A DNA stretch of 64,000 nt from Nostoc sp. 'Peltigera membranacea cyanobiont' N6. Its GTDB lineage: Bacteria; Cyanobacteriota; Cyanobacteriia; Cyanobacteriales; Nostocaceae. The stretch spans positions 558,001 through 622,000 of the forward strand of contig NZ_CP026681.1 of the NCBI RefSeq assembly GCF_002949735.1, given 5' to 3'. Below, in pieces: positions 51,455 to 61,634 of the stretch. The translations under genes and the position numbers were made by a program. Within the stretch, counting starts at the first letter, position 1. Each line of letters opens with the position of its first letter. Below the pieces are notes generated by a model, which saw nothing but the letters and a program-made list of their open reading frames with translations, was not told the origin of the DNA and did no database searches.

Positions 51455-53188
51455 ATGTCTCATTTATTGTGGAAAACTCTGGCACTAAGTCCAGTAGTTT
51501 TGGGAGTGACGGTGTTGGTTTCCGCTAGAGTTCTGGCTGCTGAAGTAGCAGACTCTTCTGAAGATATAAAGGCAAAAGCTGTTCAGACAGAAGCACCAAT
51601 AGCTTCTAATGCTTCAATATTTATTCAAACAGAGCAACCAAAAGTTAATCAGCAATTAGTTGCCCAAAAGACTGATAACAATCAGGTTTTAGAAGAGATT
51701 AACCGCTACAGCAGTGAAAGCAAGAATCAGAATTCGCTGTCTCAAGTCACATCAGTTTCTCAGTTTTCTGATGTACAGCCGACTGACTGGGCGTTCCAAG
51801 CTTTGCAATCCCTGGTTGAACGCTACGGTTGTATTGCTGGATACCCAAATTCCACTTATCGAGGCAACCGGGCATTGACTCGTTATGAATTTGCCGCAGG
51901 TTTGAATGCTTGTTTAGATCGGGTTAATGAACTGATTGCCACTGCAACTGCTGACTTGGTGACAAAACAGGATTTGGCAACCCTCCAGCGTCTGCAAGAG
52001 GAATTCTCGGCAGAACTAGCAACTCTGCGTGGTCGAGTAGATGCCGTAGAAGCACGGACAGCTGAACTGGAAGCACATCAGTTTTCTACTACCACAAAAT
52101 TGGTGGGTGAAGCAATTTTTGCCGTCACAGATAACTTTGGCAGCAACGACAACAACAACACTGTTTTCCAAGACAGGGTGCGCTTAGATTTGCAAACCAG
52201 CTTTACAGGTAAAGATACCTTGCATACTAGGCTTGCAACTGGTAATGCAGTTGGATTGGCTTTACCAGGTGGCACATTTGAAGGGACTCAAACCTTTAAC
52301 CTATCCCCTTCTACCAACAACAGTGTTTTTATAGACTGGTTGTCCTATTACTTCCCTCTTGGCAACTCCCAAGTTTACGTAGCTGCTACTGGAGGTATTC
52401 ACAGCGATTACGTTCCTACCGTCAACCCATATTTTGAGGATTATGATGGCGGTAACGGTGCTTTGTCTACTTTTGCCTCCGAAAGCCCAATCTATCGGAT
52501 TGGCGGTGGTGCTGGTGCCGGCGTTAACTTAGCCTTTGGTAAAGGTGGCGGTGGCTTTGAACCTTCATTAACCCTTGGCTACTTGGCATCTCAAGCGAAT
52601 AACCCTGGTATAAATACGGGTTTATTAGAGGGTAACTATGCTGCTTTAGGACAGTTGAACTTAAAAGTAGGCGATCGCTTCACCTTAGCTGCTACCTACG
52701 TCCACGGTTATCATAATGGTGGTACTGTTTTATTCGATGCAGGCTCTGCGAGTACAACAACTGGTGTAGTCGGTACTGCACAAGCTAACTTTGTCGGTGC
52801 TGGCAATCCATATATCAGTAATTCCTACGGCCTTGAGGCTGCTTTCAAACCGAGTGACAAACTCTCGATTAGTGGCTTTGCAGTTTACAGCGACATCACA
52901 GGACTTGGTGCTAATGATAATGGTCAAGTTTGGAGTTATGGAGCCGGGTTAGCTCTGCCAGACTTCGGTAAGAAGGGCAACGTTTTAGGACTTTTTGCAG
53001 GTGTTGAACCTTATGTTGGAGGTAATGCTGGTGATAAGCCTTACCACTTTGAAGGTTTCTATAAGTATCGCGTAACCGATAACATCTCGATCACCCCTGG
53101 GGTAATTTGGTTAACAAATCCTGGTCAAATTGCTGGCAACAATGATGATGCAATCATTGGGACGCTGAGAACAACTTTCAACTTCTAA
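51455..53188 (+). CDS. SLH-domain iron-uptake porin (OprB family)
   Basis: This 577-aa outer-membrane protein has a signal peptide (MSHLLWKTLALSPVVLGVTV, then LAAEVADS). An SLH domain lies near 105-165 (VQPTDWAFQALQSLVERYG). A coiled-coil runs to about 210 (LRGRVDAVEARTAELEAH), then an OprB-like beta barrel ends IIGTLRTTFNF with the terminal Phe typical of outer-membrane proteins. The SLH part anchors to peptidoglycan. Such porins are often named iron-uptake porins in cyanobacteria; actual solutes are uncertain. The ATG at 51455 has AGGAAAGGA upstream. An earlier ATG at 51344 is rejected. Confidence 0.9.
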   Translation: MSHLLWKTLALSPVVLGVTVLVSARVLAAEVADSSEDIKAKAVQTEAPIASNASIFIQTEQPKVNQQLVAQKTDNNQVLEEINRYSSESKNQNSLSQVTSVSQFSDVQPTDWAFQALQSLVERYGCIAGYPNSTYRGNRALTRYEFAAGLNACLDRVNELIATATADLVTKQDLATLQRLQEEFSAELATLRGRVDAVEARTAELEAHQFSTTTKLVGEAIFAVTDNFGSNDNNNTVFQDRVRLDLQTSFTGKDTLHTRLATGNAVGLALPGGTFEGTQTFNLSPSTNNSVFIDWLSYYFPLGNSQVYVAATGGIHSDYVPTVNPYFEDYDGGNGALSTFASESPIYRIGGGAGAGVNLAFGKGGGGFEPSLTLGYLASQANNPGINTGLLEGNYAALGQLNLKVGDRFTLAATYVHGYHNGGTVLFDAGSASTTTGVVGTAQANFVGAGNPYISNSYGLEAAFKPSDKLSISGFAVYSDITGLGANDNGQVWSYGAGLALPDFGKKGNVLGLFAGVEPYVGGNAGDKPYHFEGFYKYRVTDNISITPGVIWLTNPGQIAGNNDDAIIGTLRTTFNF

Positions 53189-53252
53189 AGGTTTATAGCA
53201 ATTGGCGGTAGGGGCATAGATGTCACTGGTGTCATATTAAAGCTAAAACCAC

Positions 53253-53293
53253 TTTAAAACTTCGTTTCCAGCCCCTGGAAACGAAGTTTTAAA
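53253..53293. terminator. Bidirectional terminator, 19-bp perfect stem
   Basis: TTTAAAACTTCGTTTCCAG (53253-53271) and CTGGAAACGAAGTTTTAAA (53275-53293) pair perfectly with a CCC loop. A/T-rich arm ends give a U-run in both directions. It sits between the convergent porin (+) and tyrosine kinase (-) genes, an ideal two-way terminator place. Confidence 0.85.
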
Positions 53294-53361
53294 CTAGTGC
53301 CACGAATAAAGAAAGTGGAGCCTCAATTAGATATTGAGTTAAAGGTTGAAAGGATGACATG

Positions 53362-55530
53362 CTAATAACTGTTGACGTTGCCCTTCTGACCGTTACTAAC
53401 CATCCCTAAGACATTCATCCGAGAAAATTTTAGATGATCTAAAGTTCGCTGGATCGTTGACGAGTCTGTTTTGTCCATCTTTACTACTAGCAATATGCCA
53501 TCAGTATGTGGTGCTAGCAGGTTAGTATCAGCTAGCCCCAAAATCGGGGGAGAGTCATAAATCACCAAATCAAAAGCGTTATGGAAATCTATCATTAGTC
53601 GCTTCATCTTTTCAGACGAGAGCAGCTTTGTGGGATCGGGTGGTATTGGCCCAGAAGTTATTACAGATAATTGATTCATTGAAGGTAGTTGCCGGATTAC
53701 CTCACTCATTGGTAGGTTTGTCAAGATTAAATTGCTTAATCCCCATAAGTTATTTAAACCTGATAAGGTGTGAATCTTAGGTTGGCGTAAATCAGCATCT
53801 ACAATTAGTACTCTTTGTCCCATACCTGTAGCTACCTGAGCTAAATGAAAAGCAATAGTAGACTTACCATCACCAGGCATGGCTGAACTAATAATTATGG
53901 AAGCAATGGGGCGATCGGAACTGAGGAATTGGACATTTGTATAAAGTACCCGCAAAGCTTCTAGAAATTTTGTTGCATAGTTGCTATGCTCTCGATCGGC
54001 TAAAACAGCTAACCCAGGAATGCCTTGAAGAATAGGAGTTGGTATTCTGATTATGGGAAATTTTCGTGTGGGGATATGGTCTTGAGTATTTTCGACTTGC
54101 TTTTCAAATGGAATATTTCCCAACAACGGCAGTTTGACCTTCTCTTTCAGTGCCTGAACGCTATGGTAGGTATTATCAAGCTTTTCCAGTAGTAGGGCAA
54201 CACCGATTCCTAAAGCTAGACTAGCAATCAATCCTGGGATTAAATAACGTTTGATGCTCGAATCAGAGATAGGAAATTGCGGCTTACTTGGTGCCTCAAG
54301 TAACTGCCAACCAAGTTCTGTCTGAGATATCTGAATTTGGAGATTTTCACGAGTAGAAAGAAAACGATTCAGACTCTCGGTCGCCACCTGTAATTTTCGC
54401 TGTAATTCAGTATATTGTCGTGCCAAGATTGGCCATTGTTTGCGCTGTAGTTCAATTTTCCGTTCTACTTTAGCAAGCTCTTGGCTTTGCACTTCTAAAG
54501 CTTGAAGTTGAGTCGTTACTGCTGCAATTTTTGTACCTAAAAAGCGTTGCTCTTCGTTTTTTAGCAAGGGTACCAAACTTGCCCGTTTCTGTTTCAATGT
54601 TTGCATAGCTGGGTTATTATCTTGCAAACGAGTTGACTCTGTAGCAATTTTAAGGTCTAGTTGCTGTACTTGACCCAATAACTGCTGATACAAAGTAGCA
54701 TCATTAAGAACTGCCAGCTTGCCATTATTCTGTTGCAAAAAAGATAGATTGGCACGAGCTTCAGCTATTTTTTGATTGATTAATTGTCGTTGCTCAGACA
54801 AGTTAGTGACTTGACTAACAACTTGGCCAGATTGGGCTTCTGGGTCAACAAAGTCGTACTTTTGCCGGAACGTTTGCAGTTCTTTCTGAATCTGATCGAC
54901 TCGATTTTGGATGAATGGGAGTTGTTGCTCAACGAACTTAATCCCTTGACGTAAGTTGGTTTGTCGCTTTTGCCGACTGTAATCTATATAATCCTTAGAA
55001 ATTTGGTTGAGTACAACTTGAATCTGATTTGGATCGTGGCTTCGATAACGAACTTCTATAATCTTGGTTTCAGCAAACCGAGAAATCGTCATGTTTGCGA
55101 TCAGCGAATTATAGCTAATATCTGGATACTTAGCTTCCAATTGCTTCACAATCTTTCCCATCAATTCAGGACTTTTGAGAACCTGAATTTGACTTTCATA
55201 ATCTAGACCAGACTTGCCTACGTTAGGGTCTTTGACAATATCCACTACTTTAGTGTCATCATTTACAGGTTCCACTAACAGACGAAAATTGCCTTCATAT
55301 ACTGGTAGCTCCCGGTTTAGTATCAAGCTAACAAAAACAACTGTCGTGAGAGTAATAGTTACCCCTGCGATCGTTAGCGCTCGTCGCCGTACAACACTCA
55401 GAAATTGAGGAAAACTCCAATCACTCTCTTCCCCTTCAGACATCGGAAATGGTTGAGGCTGATGAATAAATGGCGGTACAGAGCTACTATTCTGGTTATA
55501 ACTTGGGGATTTAGAAGAATGATTCTCCAT
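53362..55530 (-). CDS. Wzc-type polysaccharide co-polymerase with tyrosine autokinase domain
   Basis: This 722-aa protein has a Wzz-type N-terminal domain with membrane helix near 50-70 (ALTIAGVTITLTTVVFVSLI), a long coiled-coil region (about 195-400), a second helix near 432-450 and a BY-kinase domain from about 530. This has Walker A MPGDGKSTIAFHLAQ, Walker A' VLIVDADLRQP and Walker B DSPPILG. It controls polymer length and export of surface polysaccharide. The C-terminus (KGNVNSY) has only one Tyr, so the usual Tyr cluster is missing. It is divergent from the polysaccharide genes 1.3 kb away. Confidence 0.93.
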   Translation of the reverse strand: MENHSSKSPSYNQNSSSVPPFIHQPQPFPMSEGEESDWSFPQFLSVVRRRALTIAGVTITLTTVVFVSLILNRELPVYEGNFRLLVEPVNDDTKVVDIVKDPNVGKSGLDYESQIQVLKSPELMGKIVKQLEAKYPDISYNSLIANMTISRFAETKIIEVRYRSHDPNQIQVVLNQISKDYIDYSRQKRQTNLRQGIKFVEQQLPFIQNRVDQIQKELQTFRQKYDFVDPEAQSGQVVSQVTNLSEQRQLINQKIAEARANLSFLQQNNGKLAVLNDATLYQQLLGQVQQLDLKIATESTRLQDNNPAMQTLKQKRASLVPLLKNEEQRFLGTKIAAVTTQLQALEVQSQELAKVERKIELQRKQWPILARQYTELQRKLQVATESLNRFLSTRENLQIQISQTELGWQLLEAPSKPQFPISDSSIKRYLIPGLIASLALGIGVALLLEKLDNTYHSVQALKEKVKLPLLGNIPFEKQVENTQDHIPTRKFPIIRIPTPILQGIPGLAVLADREHSNYATKFLEALRVLYTNVQFLSSDRPIASIIISSAMPGDGKSTIAFHLAQVATGMGQRVLIVDADLRQPKIHTLSGLNNLWGLSNLILTNLPMSEVIRQLPSMNQLSVITSGPIPPDPTKLLSSEKMKRLMIDFHNAFDLVIYDSPPILGLADTNLLAPHTDGILLVVKMDKTDSSTIQRTLDHLKFSRMNVLGMVSNGQKGNVNSY

Positions 55531-56849
55531 CTATGTTAATAATATAATACGTATTAATTAAGCTACAAAAAAGGTGTATGCCAGTTTTAGTAATCTACGT
55601 AAGCCAGCAACTCCACAGAGGTTTCTTATTAGCCCCCAGTTAGAGTTGCAAGCTTCTTGGTGCAACAGGTCATCAATGGGAGGTGAGAATCAAAATTCTG
55701 ATAATTTGTGGATATCGATTCATCTCTCAGATTAATTCTAACTCTCTGTTATACTTAAGTACACTTAGTTGTAACTCTTAAAGTTGTAGACTTTTTTGTT
55801 TTTTTCCGATTCTAGCTGATTAAACAACGATAATAACATCTTTGTTTTAAAGTATACATTTATTTAGTTCCATGTCATAGCTTAAGTTAAGCTTAACCTC
55901 TAATCGCATCAAAGTATGATTTGGATAAAGCGGGTGAGAAATTTATTAATATCAATCTAATAACACTGCAAAAATGACCAACTAGACTTAATAAATGTAC
56001 AAATCTTCAGACATAAAAATTCATGTACAAAACGAGTTTCAGGGATTAAAGATTGACAAATTATACAAAAAATGCAGTCCTAAAAACCAGAAAACATAGG
56101 CGATCGCTATGCCAACATCCTCTCTGCGAGACGCTCCGCTAATCACAGGGGGACTGGAAATACGGATAATTTACGTCATCTCAGATTCAAGATTCAGATA
56201 ATTTAACGCATAAGTCCTAAGTAACTCTTTTATGAAGCTTCTGTTTATGATATTATCAGGAGATGAATTTTTGATGAAATGTAGGAGTAAATTTCAAACA
56301 TCCTTTTCTCATGGTATTCTGGTAAGTAATTACATATAAAATCGATATTGAATATAGTACTGCATTCAATAGTATATGTAATAAATCTTGCTTAGACAAA
56401 TTTAAAATTAAGTAAATGAAAACATCAGAAATTCAATGGTCATAAGCTCCCGATTACTTAGCAGACATAAGTTTATAGTAGCTTTTGGTTTGTTTTAGGT
56501 AAGTAGAAAGGAGAATTTATTATAAGCCTGTAAAAAAGCACTATGTGTAGGGTAATCTACATCTATATGATTACCGCAAGCGTTTAGACTGATTGCTTCT
56601 TGTTGTGTTCCCATCTCCCAAAATATCGCGTATACAAACTCAAATGAGTATAAATTATTGAGCGCTTTAATTCGCAGATATATCTGTGAATTAAAGTGTG
56701 GTTTATGTATACCAATAAATTAATCCTAATCACTTTGCCTGAAGCAAATTGAAAAAATTTGTTAATTCAGGAAAGTAAATGTGTGCAATTATTAATGGCT
56801 TGAGCGGTTCAGTAGTATCTTTAACAAGATTTCTACAGCAGGGCATAAC
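55531..56849. promoter_or_regulatory. 1.3-kb gap between divergent polysaccharide genes
   Basis: No gene could be supported. The middle holds a dispersed-repeat fragment (about 56098-56150; GGCGATCGCTATGCC then GCGAGACGCTCCGC). The rest is AT-rich, with TTAAGTTAAGCTTAA near 55880. Promoters for the Wzc-type gene (-) and GT4 gene (+) must lie at its ends. The large size may reflect regulation or insertion-driven expansion. Confidence 0.45.
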
Positions 56850-58202
56850 ATGAGACTTAATGAATGGATTAATCAAAAACTTTTACAATCCATTGCTACC
56901 CGATTAGATGTTAAAAATGACTATTCTCTAAAAACTCAGCAATCCATCAAATTGTCTGTAATCACCCAGTTTTTCCCACCAGACTATGCTCCTACAGGAC
57001 AATTGATTGAGGAACTGGTGAAACAGTTAGGGCAGCAAGGAGTGGATATTGAGGTTTTTACGAGTCAGCCAGGATATGCGTTTGACTCTCAAACTACTGC
57101 TTTAGCAGTTGAACGTGTGGGTGGAATCCGAATTCAGCGATCGCGCACAGCCCAACTTTGGCCGGGGCGAATTCGTGGCAAAGCTGTGAATGGTGTCTTA
57201 TACACCTTGCGGGCTGTACTATATATGCTCCGAGCTTGGCGACGCAGCAATGTATTATTAGTAACTACAGCCCCACCATTTTTACCAATCATCGGATATC
57301 TGGCTTATCTGGTGTTCCGACTTCCCTATGTTTGCATTCTCTACGATCTTTATCCCGATATTGCGATCGCGCTGGGAGTAGTCTCAAAGGATAACTGGCT
57401 GGCTCGGTTATGGCGTGCCATTAACAAACAGATTTGGCTAAATGCTAAAGGGATTGTGGTTCTTAGTCCAGCCATGAAACAGCAAGTGCTAGCAAATTGC
57501 CCGCAAGTAGCCGATAAGATTTCGGTAATTCACAGTTGGGCGAACCCGGAATTGATTGTGCCAATTGCCAAGCAAGAAAACTGGTTTGCCTTGAAGCATA
57601 ATTTAGTCAACAAATTTACCGTCCTCTACTCCGGGAATATGGGGCGCTGCCATGATATGGCAACTATGCTGCAAGCAGCCCAGCTACTTCTAGATGAACC
57701 AGTTCATTTTGTCTGCATTGGTGGTGGAGCGAAAAAGGATGAATTGATTCAAGAAGTGAATCAATTAGGACTCTTGAATTTTACCTTTCTGCCATATCAA
57801 GACAAGCAGGTGCTGCCCTATTCTTTAACGGCTTGCGATCTATCACTAGTGAGTGTAGATGCATCAACCGAGAGTTTAGTCGTTCCTAGCAAGCTTTACT
57901 CAGCTTTAGCATCTGGAAGACCGATAGCGGTGATTTGTTCGCAGTATTCATACCTGAGACAACTAATTGCCGAAGCCAATTGTGGTAGCACCTTTGACAA
58001 TGGAGACAGTCATGCTCTAGCTCAATTTATTCGCTTACTCAGTCGCGATCGGCAATTAGGAGAGCGGATGGGCAAGGCAGGTCGTCAGTATTTGCGATCG
58101 CACTTCACACCTAAGATTATCTCTCAACAATACCTTGATGTTTTGCAACGAGCGGTATTACCTGATGGTGTGATATCTATGTCTCAAAGTCATACAAAAT
58201 AG
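56850..58202 (+). CDS. GT4-family glycosyltransferase (WcaI-like)
   Basis: This 450-aa protein has a GT-B fold pattern: VITQFFPPDYAPTGQLIEEL at the N-terminus, LLVTTAPPFLPIIGYLAYL, VLYSGNMGRCHDM in the middle and STESLVVPSKLYSALASGRP as the nucleotide-sugar site of GT4/WcaI-type enzymes. It adds a sugar to a lipid-linked surface polysaccharide intermediate. The membrane-like middle (about 135-165) suggests peripheral membrane binding. It is the first gene on the plus side of the polysaccharide region. No ribosome site is obvious. Confidence 0.88.
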   Translation: MRLNEWINQKLLQSIATRLDVKNDYSLKTQQSIKLSVITQFFPPDYAPTGQLIEELVKQLGQQGVDIEVFTSQPGYAFDSQTTALAVERVGGIRIQRSRTAQLWPGRIRGKAVNGVLYTLRAVLYMLRAWRRSNVLLVTTAPPFLPIIGYLAYLVFRLPYVCILYDLYPDIAIALGVVSKDNWLARLWRAINKQIWLNAKGIVVLSPAMKQQVLANCPQVADKISVIHSWANPELIVPIAKQENWFALKHNLVNKFTVLYSGNMGRCHDMATMLQAAQLLLDEPVHFVCIGGGAKKDELIQEVNQLGLLNFTFLPYQDKQVLPYSLTACDLSLVSVDASTESLVVPSKLYSALASGRPIAVICSQYSYLRQLIAEANCGSTFDNGDSHALAQFIRLLSRDRQLGERMGKAGRQYLRSHFTPKIISQQYLDVLQRAVLPDGVISMSQSHTK

Positions 58203-59013
58203 TTCTTTGAGAAATAATTAGCACAGATTTGTGTAGGTTCCAAAGATTTTTAGCCTCATAACCAATTCTCGAAAATACAGCTACCAATCATTCTCCTTTG
58301 CCCCTTCCTCTGTCCTCTGCTACCAGTGAAATGGTATTAGCCAGTTCAGCCGATAGAAAATGGGGTATTTAGAGGAAGTATTTGCCATCATCTCTTGAGT
58401 TTGGCGGTACTTTCTCGGTATTGGAGTATAGGCACAATAGACTGTTTTACCAGGGAGATGTACCTTTTTATTGAAGCTAGATTAAAGCCTTGCTTGAATA
58501 AAAACTATTAAATATTTTTTAACAAATATTTAGCTTTTGGAGGGGTTTATTAATGCGTAATTGAAGTGGAAAACGATTCTCACAATGAATTGAGAATAAT
58601 AGCTAGTAGTTAGGCTGATAGATGATAAGTCGCTTGTGAGTCTTACTTTTTGTCATGCATAAACTTCTACAAACGATGCTGGAAATAGTTTTGTGTTCCG
58701 ATTGTGATGAGTTTGATTAAGATCGTATAAATTCACCAGAATATGTTATGCTTTTAGACAGATTGACAGAGATAAATAATTTACTTAATTAAAAAAATCA
58801 GGTAATCCTATTGTCTGATAACAAGGTTAAGCTTGTTGCCAAATTTAAAAAATAAATTCCTGATTTGAGAATATTTGTCAATCAGCATAGTGTAATTAAA
58901 TAATACTTATGTTTTAACTTTAGGAGATGGGCTTCGATGGTCTTTTTGATCTCAGTCCCTCCAACGTAACCTTCCGAATTTCACTGTTTATTTACTAGAA
59001 GTGGGAGGTCGAA
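58203..59013. other. 811-base gap without a recognised gene
   Basis: I see no gene, strong hairpin or tandem repeat here. The 3' end holds GGGAGGT at about 59002-59008, the ribosome site of the next gene. The region is AT-rich and native in composition. It probably contains the promoter of the ABC exporter operon. Confidence 0.45.
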
Positions 59014-59442
59014 TTGCAGAGAAGGTGTGACCGAAATCGGAAACGTTCCAAACGGCGGGATATCTACTGTCCCAATCATGGCTGCTACCTTGAAAGCAGG
59101 AGTCAAAAATATCAATTATTTGCCGATCGAGCAGGACAGTTGCAGCAACGGGGTATGAGTCGCCGAAGTGCATTGATGTTGGTAGCAAGCCAAACCACAG
59201 TTAGCATCGGGGGAGAATGGTTGGAAGCCTTTTGGTGCGATCGCTGCCAGCAAACAATCTGGTATCACGTCTGCAAGTCAAACGAACGCACCTATAAAGT
59301 TTGCGTAGCACCACAAGAGCTTTGGCAGCAAGTAACAGGAGTAATTAACCCTGAAGGAAACCCTTCTGTTGGAGAATTTACTCGCAAGCAGGCAAAGATG
59401 CTTAACTATCAGAACATCAAAGATTTTCAGTTTGTCAATTAA
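59014..59442 (+). CDS. Zinc-ribbon-like conserved hypothetical protein
   Basis: This 142-aa protein starts with a Arg/Lys-rich segment (RRCDRNRKRSKRRD), then CPNHGC, then FWCDRCQQTIWYHVCK. The Cys/His spacing suggests a zinc-binding fold. The start is most likely the TTG at 59014 because GGGAGG lies five bases upstream and no ATG or GTG is suitable. It sits 31 bases before the Wzm-type gene, in the same direction, so it may belong to the exporter operon. I do not recognise a named family. Confidence 0.6.
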   Translation: MQRRCDRNRKRSKRRDIYCPNHGCYLESRSQKYQLFADRAGQLQQRGMSRRSALMLVASQTTVSIGGEWLEAFWCDRCQQTIWYHVCKSNERTYKVCVAPQELWQQVTGVINPEGNPSVGEFTRKQAKMLNYQNIKDFQFVN

Positions 59443-59473
59443 TGCTTAAAAGCAGCGGTCTTGAATCAATATT

Positions 59474-60319
59474 ATGAGTAGTAAAGGAATTACCTTAAAG
59501 CCAGAGTTAGTAATTGAAGCTGGACGTAGTGAAGAGCAGTATTGGAAAGACCTGTGGCGCTATCGAGAGCTATTTTATTTTCTGGCTTGGCGTGACATTC
59601 TAGTTCGCTACAAACAAACAATGATTGGTATGCTCTGGGCACTAATTCGACCATTTTTGACGATGATCGTCTTCAGCGTCATCTTCGGAAACTTGGCGAA
59701 ATTACCTTCGGAGGGAACAGCACCCTATCCAATACTGGTATTTGCTGCCTTGCTACCCTGGCAGTTTTTTTCCAGTGCCCTCAGTGAGTGTAGCAACAGC
59801 CTAATTAGTAATGCCAACTTGATTTCTAAAGTCTATTTTCCGCGCTTAATTGTGCCTGCTAGTTCAGTAATTGTGAGCTTTGTAGACTTTCTAGTTTCTG
59901 CGATAATTCTTTTAGGACTGATGGCTTGGTATAATTTTGTTCCCAATTGGCAAATATTATTATTGCCGTTATTTATTGGTATTGCCTTTGCTGCTTCGCT
60001 AGGAGTAGGGCTGTGGTTGGCAGCTTTGAATGTGGAATATCGAGATTTTCGTTACATTGTGCCGTTTATTGTGCAGTTTGGCCTATATGTCTCACCCGTC
60101 GGTTTTAGTAGCAGCATTGTGCCAGAACAATGGCGTTTGCTTTACTATTTGAACCCAATGGTCGGCGTGATTGATGGCTTTCGCTGGGCAATTTTAGGGG
60201 GAGATTCCAAACTTTACTGGACTGGATTCACACTATCTCTAGGACTAGTTGCTCTATTACTAGTAAGTGGCATTTGGTACTTCCGCAAAATGGAACGGAC
60301 ATTTGCTGACGTAATTTAG
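59474..60319 (+). CDS. Polysaccharide ABC transporter permease (Wzm-like)
   Basis: This 281-aa protein has six membrane helices and the ABC-2 pattern: YRELFYFLAWRDILVRYKQT at the start, LWALIRPFLTMIVFSVIFG, VYFPRLIVPAS and the NPMVGVIDGFRWAIL motif near 230. Such permeases export lipid-linked O-antigen, teichoic acid or capsule across the inner membrane. It pairs with the ATPase 15 bases downstream. The start is the ATG at 59474. Confidence 0.93.
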   Translation: MSSKGITLKPELVIEAGRSEEQYWKDLWRYRELFYFLAWRDILVRYKQTMIGMLWALIRPFLTMIVFSVIFGNLAKLPSEGTAPYPILVFAALLPWQFFSSALSECSNSLISNANLISKVYFPRLIVPASSVIVSFVDFLVSAIILLGLMAWYNFVPNWQILLLPLFIGIAFAASLGVGLWLAALNVEYRDFRYIVPFIVQFGLYVSPVGFSSSIVPEQWRLLYYLNPMVGVIDGFRWAILGGDSKLYWTGFTLSLGLVALLLVSGIWYFRKMERTFADVI

Positions 60320-60334
60320 CATGGAACTGTGCAG

Positions 60335-61615
60335 ATGTCTGAGAATATGATTAGTGTTGAAAATTTAAGCAAAAAATATATTATTGCTCACCAGCAAGAG
60401 CAAAGCAGTAGCTACAAAGCACTGCGGGATGTAATTGCTGATGGTGCTACATCTTTTGCCAAGGCATTTATCAAACCTAGTGGCAAAAAAATGCCCAACC
60501 CAACGCGGGAAGAATTTTGGGCATTAAAAGATATTTCCTTTGAGATTCAACAAGGTGAAGCCATTGGTGTGATTGGACGCAATGGTGCTGGTAAATCCAC
60601 CCTTTTAAAAGTTTTGAGCCGGATTACCGAACCGACAAAGGGACGTATCGCCATTAAAGGGCGAGTAGCAAGCTTATTAGAAGTAGGGACGGGATTTCAC
60701 CCAGAACTTACAGGACGAGAGAACATTTATCTCAATGGTTCCGTTTTGGGGATGAGTAGAGTTGAAATTAAAAAGAAATTTGATGAAATAGTAGCTTTTG
60801 CTGAAGTTGAGAAGTTTTTAGACACGCCAGTAAAGCGCTATTCATCAGGAATGTACGTCCGCCTTGCTTTTTCTGTTGCAGCCCATTTAGAACCAGAAAT
60901 TTTAATTGTCGATGAAGTTTTAGCTGTAGGTGATTCAGCCTTTCAGAAGAAGTGCTTGGGGAAAATGGGTGATGTAGCCACCAAAGAAGGACGAACAGTT
61001 TTATTCGTCAGTCATAGTATGCAAGCGATCGCCCAACTCACCAAACGTTGCATCCTGCTTTCTAAAGGTAACATTCAGTTTGATGGTCATACTGGCAAAG
61101 CAGTGCAATTATATCTGGCTGGCCAGAAAGATGAGTCTGCATCACCAGCATATTACCAAGCCCCTATCACCAAAACTGGCAATCATGTAGCTTGGGTAAG
61201 GGCACACACCTCTGAAGAAGAAGGAATCCACTGTTGGGGAAACCCGATTACCTTTGAGTTTGCTCTACATGTAACTGAACCCCATGAAAGTCTGCGTTTT
61301 TCTTTTCAGATAGTAAATTTTTTACAACAAGCTATTTGTATCTTCTGGTTTTTCGAGTCTGATGCTCCGTTTTGTCGAGAGCCAGGAATATTTATTCTCA
61401 GATGTGAAATTCCCAAATTTAGATTATACATGGGTTCTTACACCTTAACTACATGGTTTTCTAACCGTCGTAGCGAGACTCTGCTAGAAAATCTGAAGGA
61501 AATTTGCCCATTTGAAGTAACTATGCATACTTTTGAACGTCCAGAATATCAATGGCAAGCTGATGAGTGTCTTTATTTAGAAGATGCTATTTGGCAAACC
61601 GTGGAAAAGCATTAA
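60335..61615 (+). CDS. Polysaccharide ABC transporter ATPase with substrate-binding tail (Wzt-like)
   Basis: This 426-aa protein has Walker A GRNGAGKSTLLKVL, signature YSSGMYVRLAFSVA and Walker B EILIVDEVLAVGD, with the H-loop in VSHSMQA. The last 170 residues form a beta-rich Wzt_C-type domain (VAWVRAHTSEEE to the end) that in O-antigen exporters recognises the finished glycan's capped end. I chose the ATG at 60335; a GTG six bases upstream and an ATG 12 bases downstream are also possible. It follows Wzm closely. Confidence 0.92.
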   Translation: MSENMISVENLSKKYIIAHQQEQSSSYKALRDVIADGATSFAKAFIKPSGKKMPNPTREEFWALKDISFEIQQGEAIGVIGRNGAGKSTLLKVLSRITEPTKGRIAIKGRVASLLEVGTGFHPELTGRENIYLNGSVLGMSRVEIKKKFDEIVAFAEVEKFLDTPVKRYSSGMYVRLAFSVAAHLEPEILIVDEVLAVGDSAFQKKCLGKMGDVATKEGRTVLFVSHSMQAIAQLTKRCILLSKGNIQFDGHTGKAVQLYLAGQKDESASPAYYQAPITKTGNHVAWVRAHTSEEEGIHCWGNPITFEFALHVTEPHESLRFSFQIVNFLQQAICIFWFFESDAPFCREPGIFILRCEIPKFRLYMGSYTLTTWFSNRRSETLLENLKEICPFEVTMHTFERPEYQWQADECLYLEDAIWQTVEKH

Positions 61616-61634
61616 TTTGAAGGCAGATTAAGTA

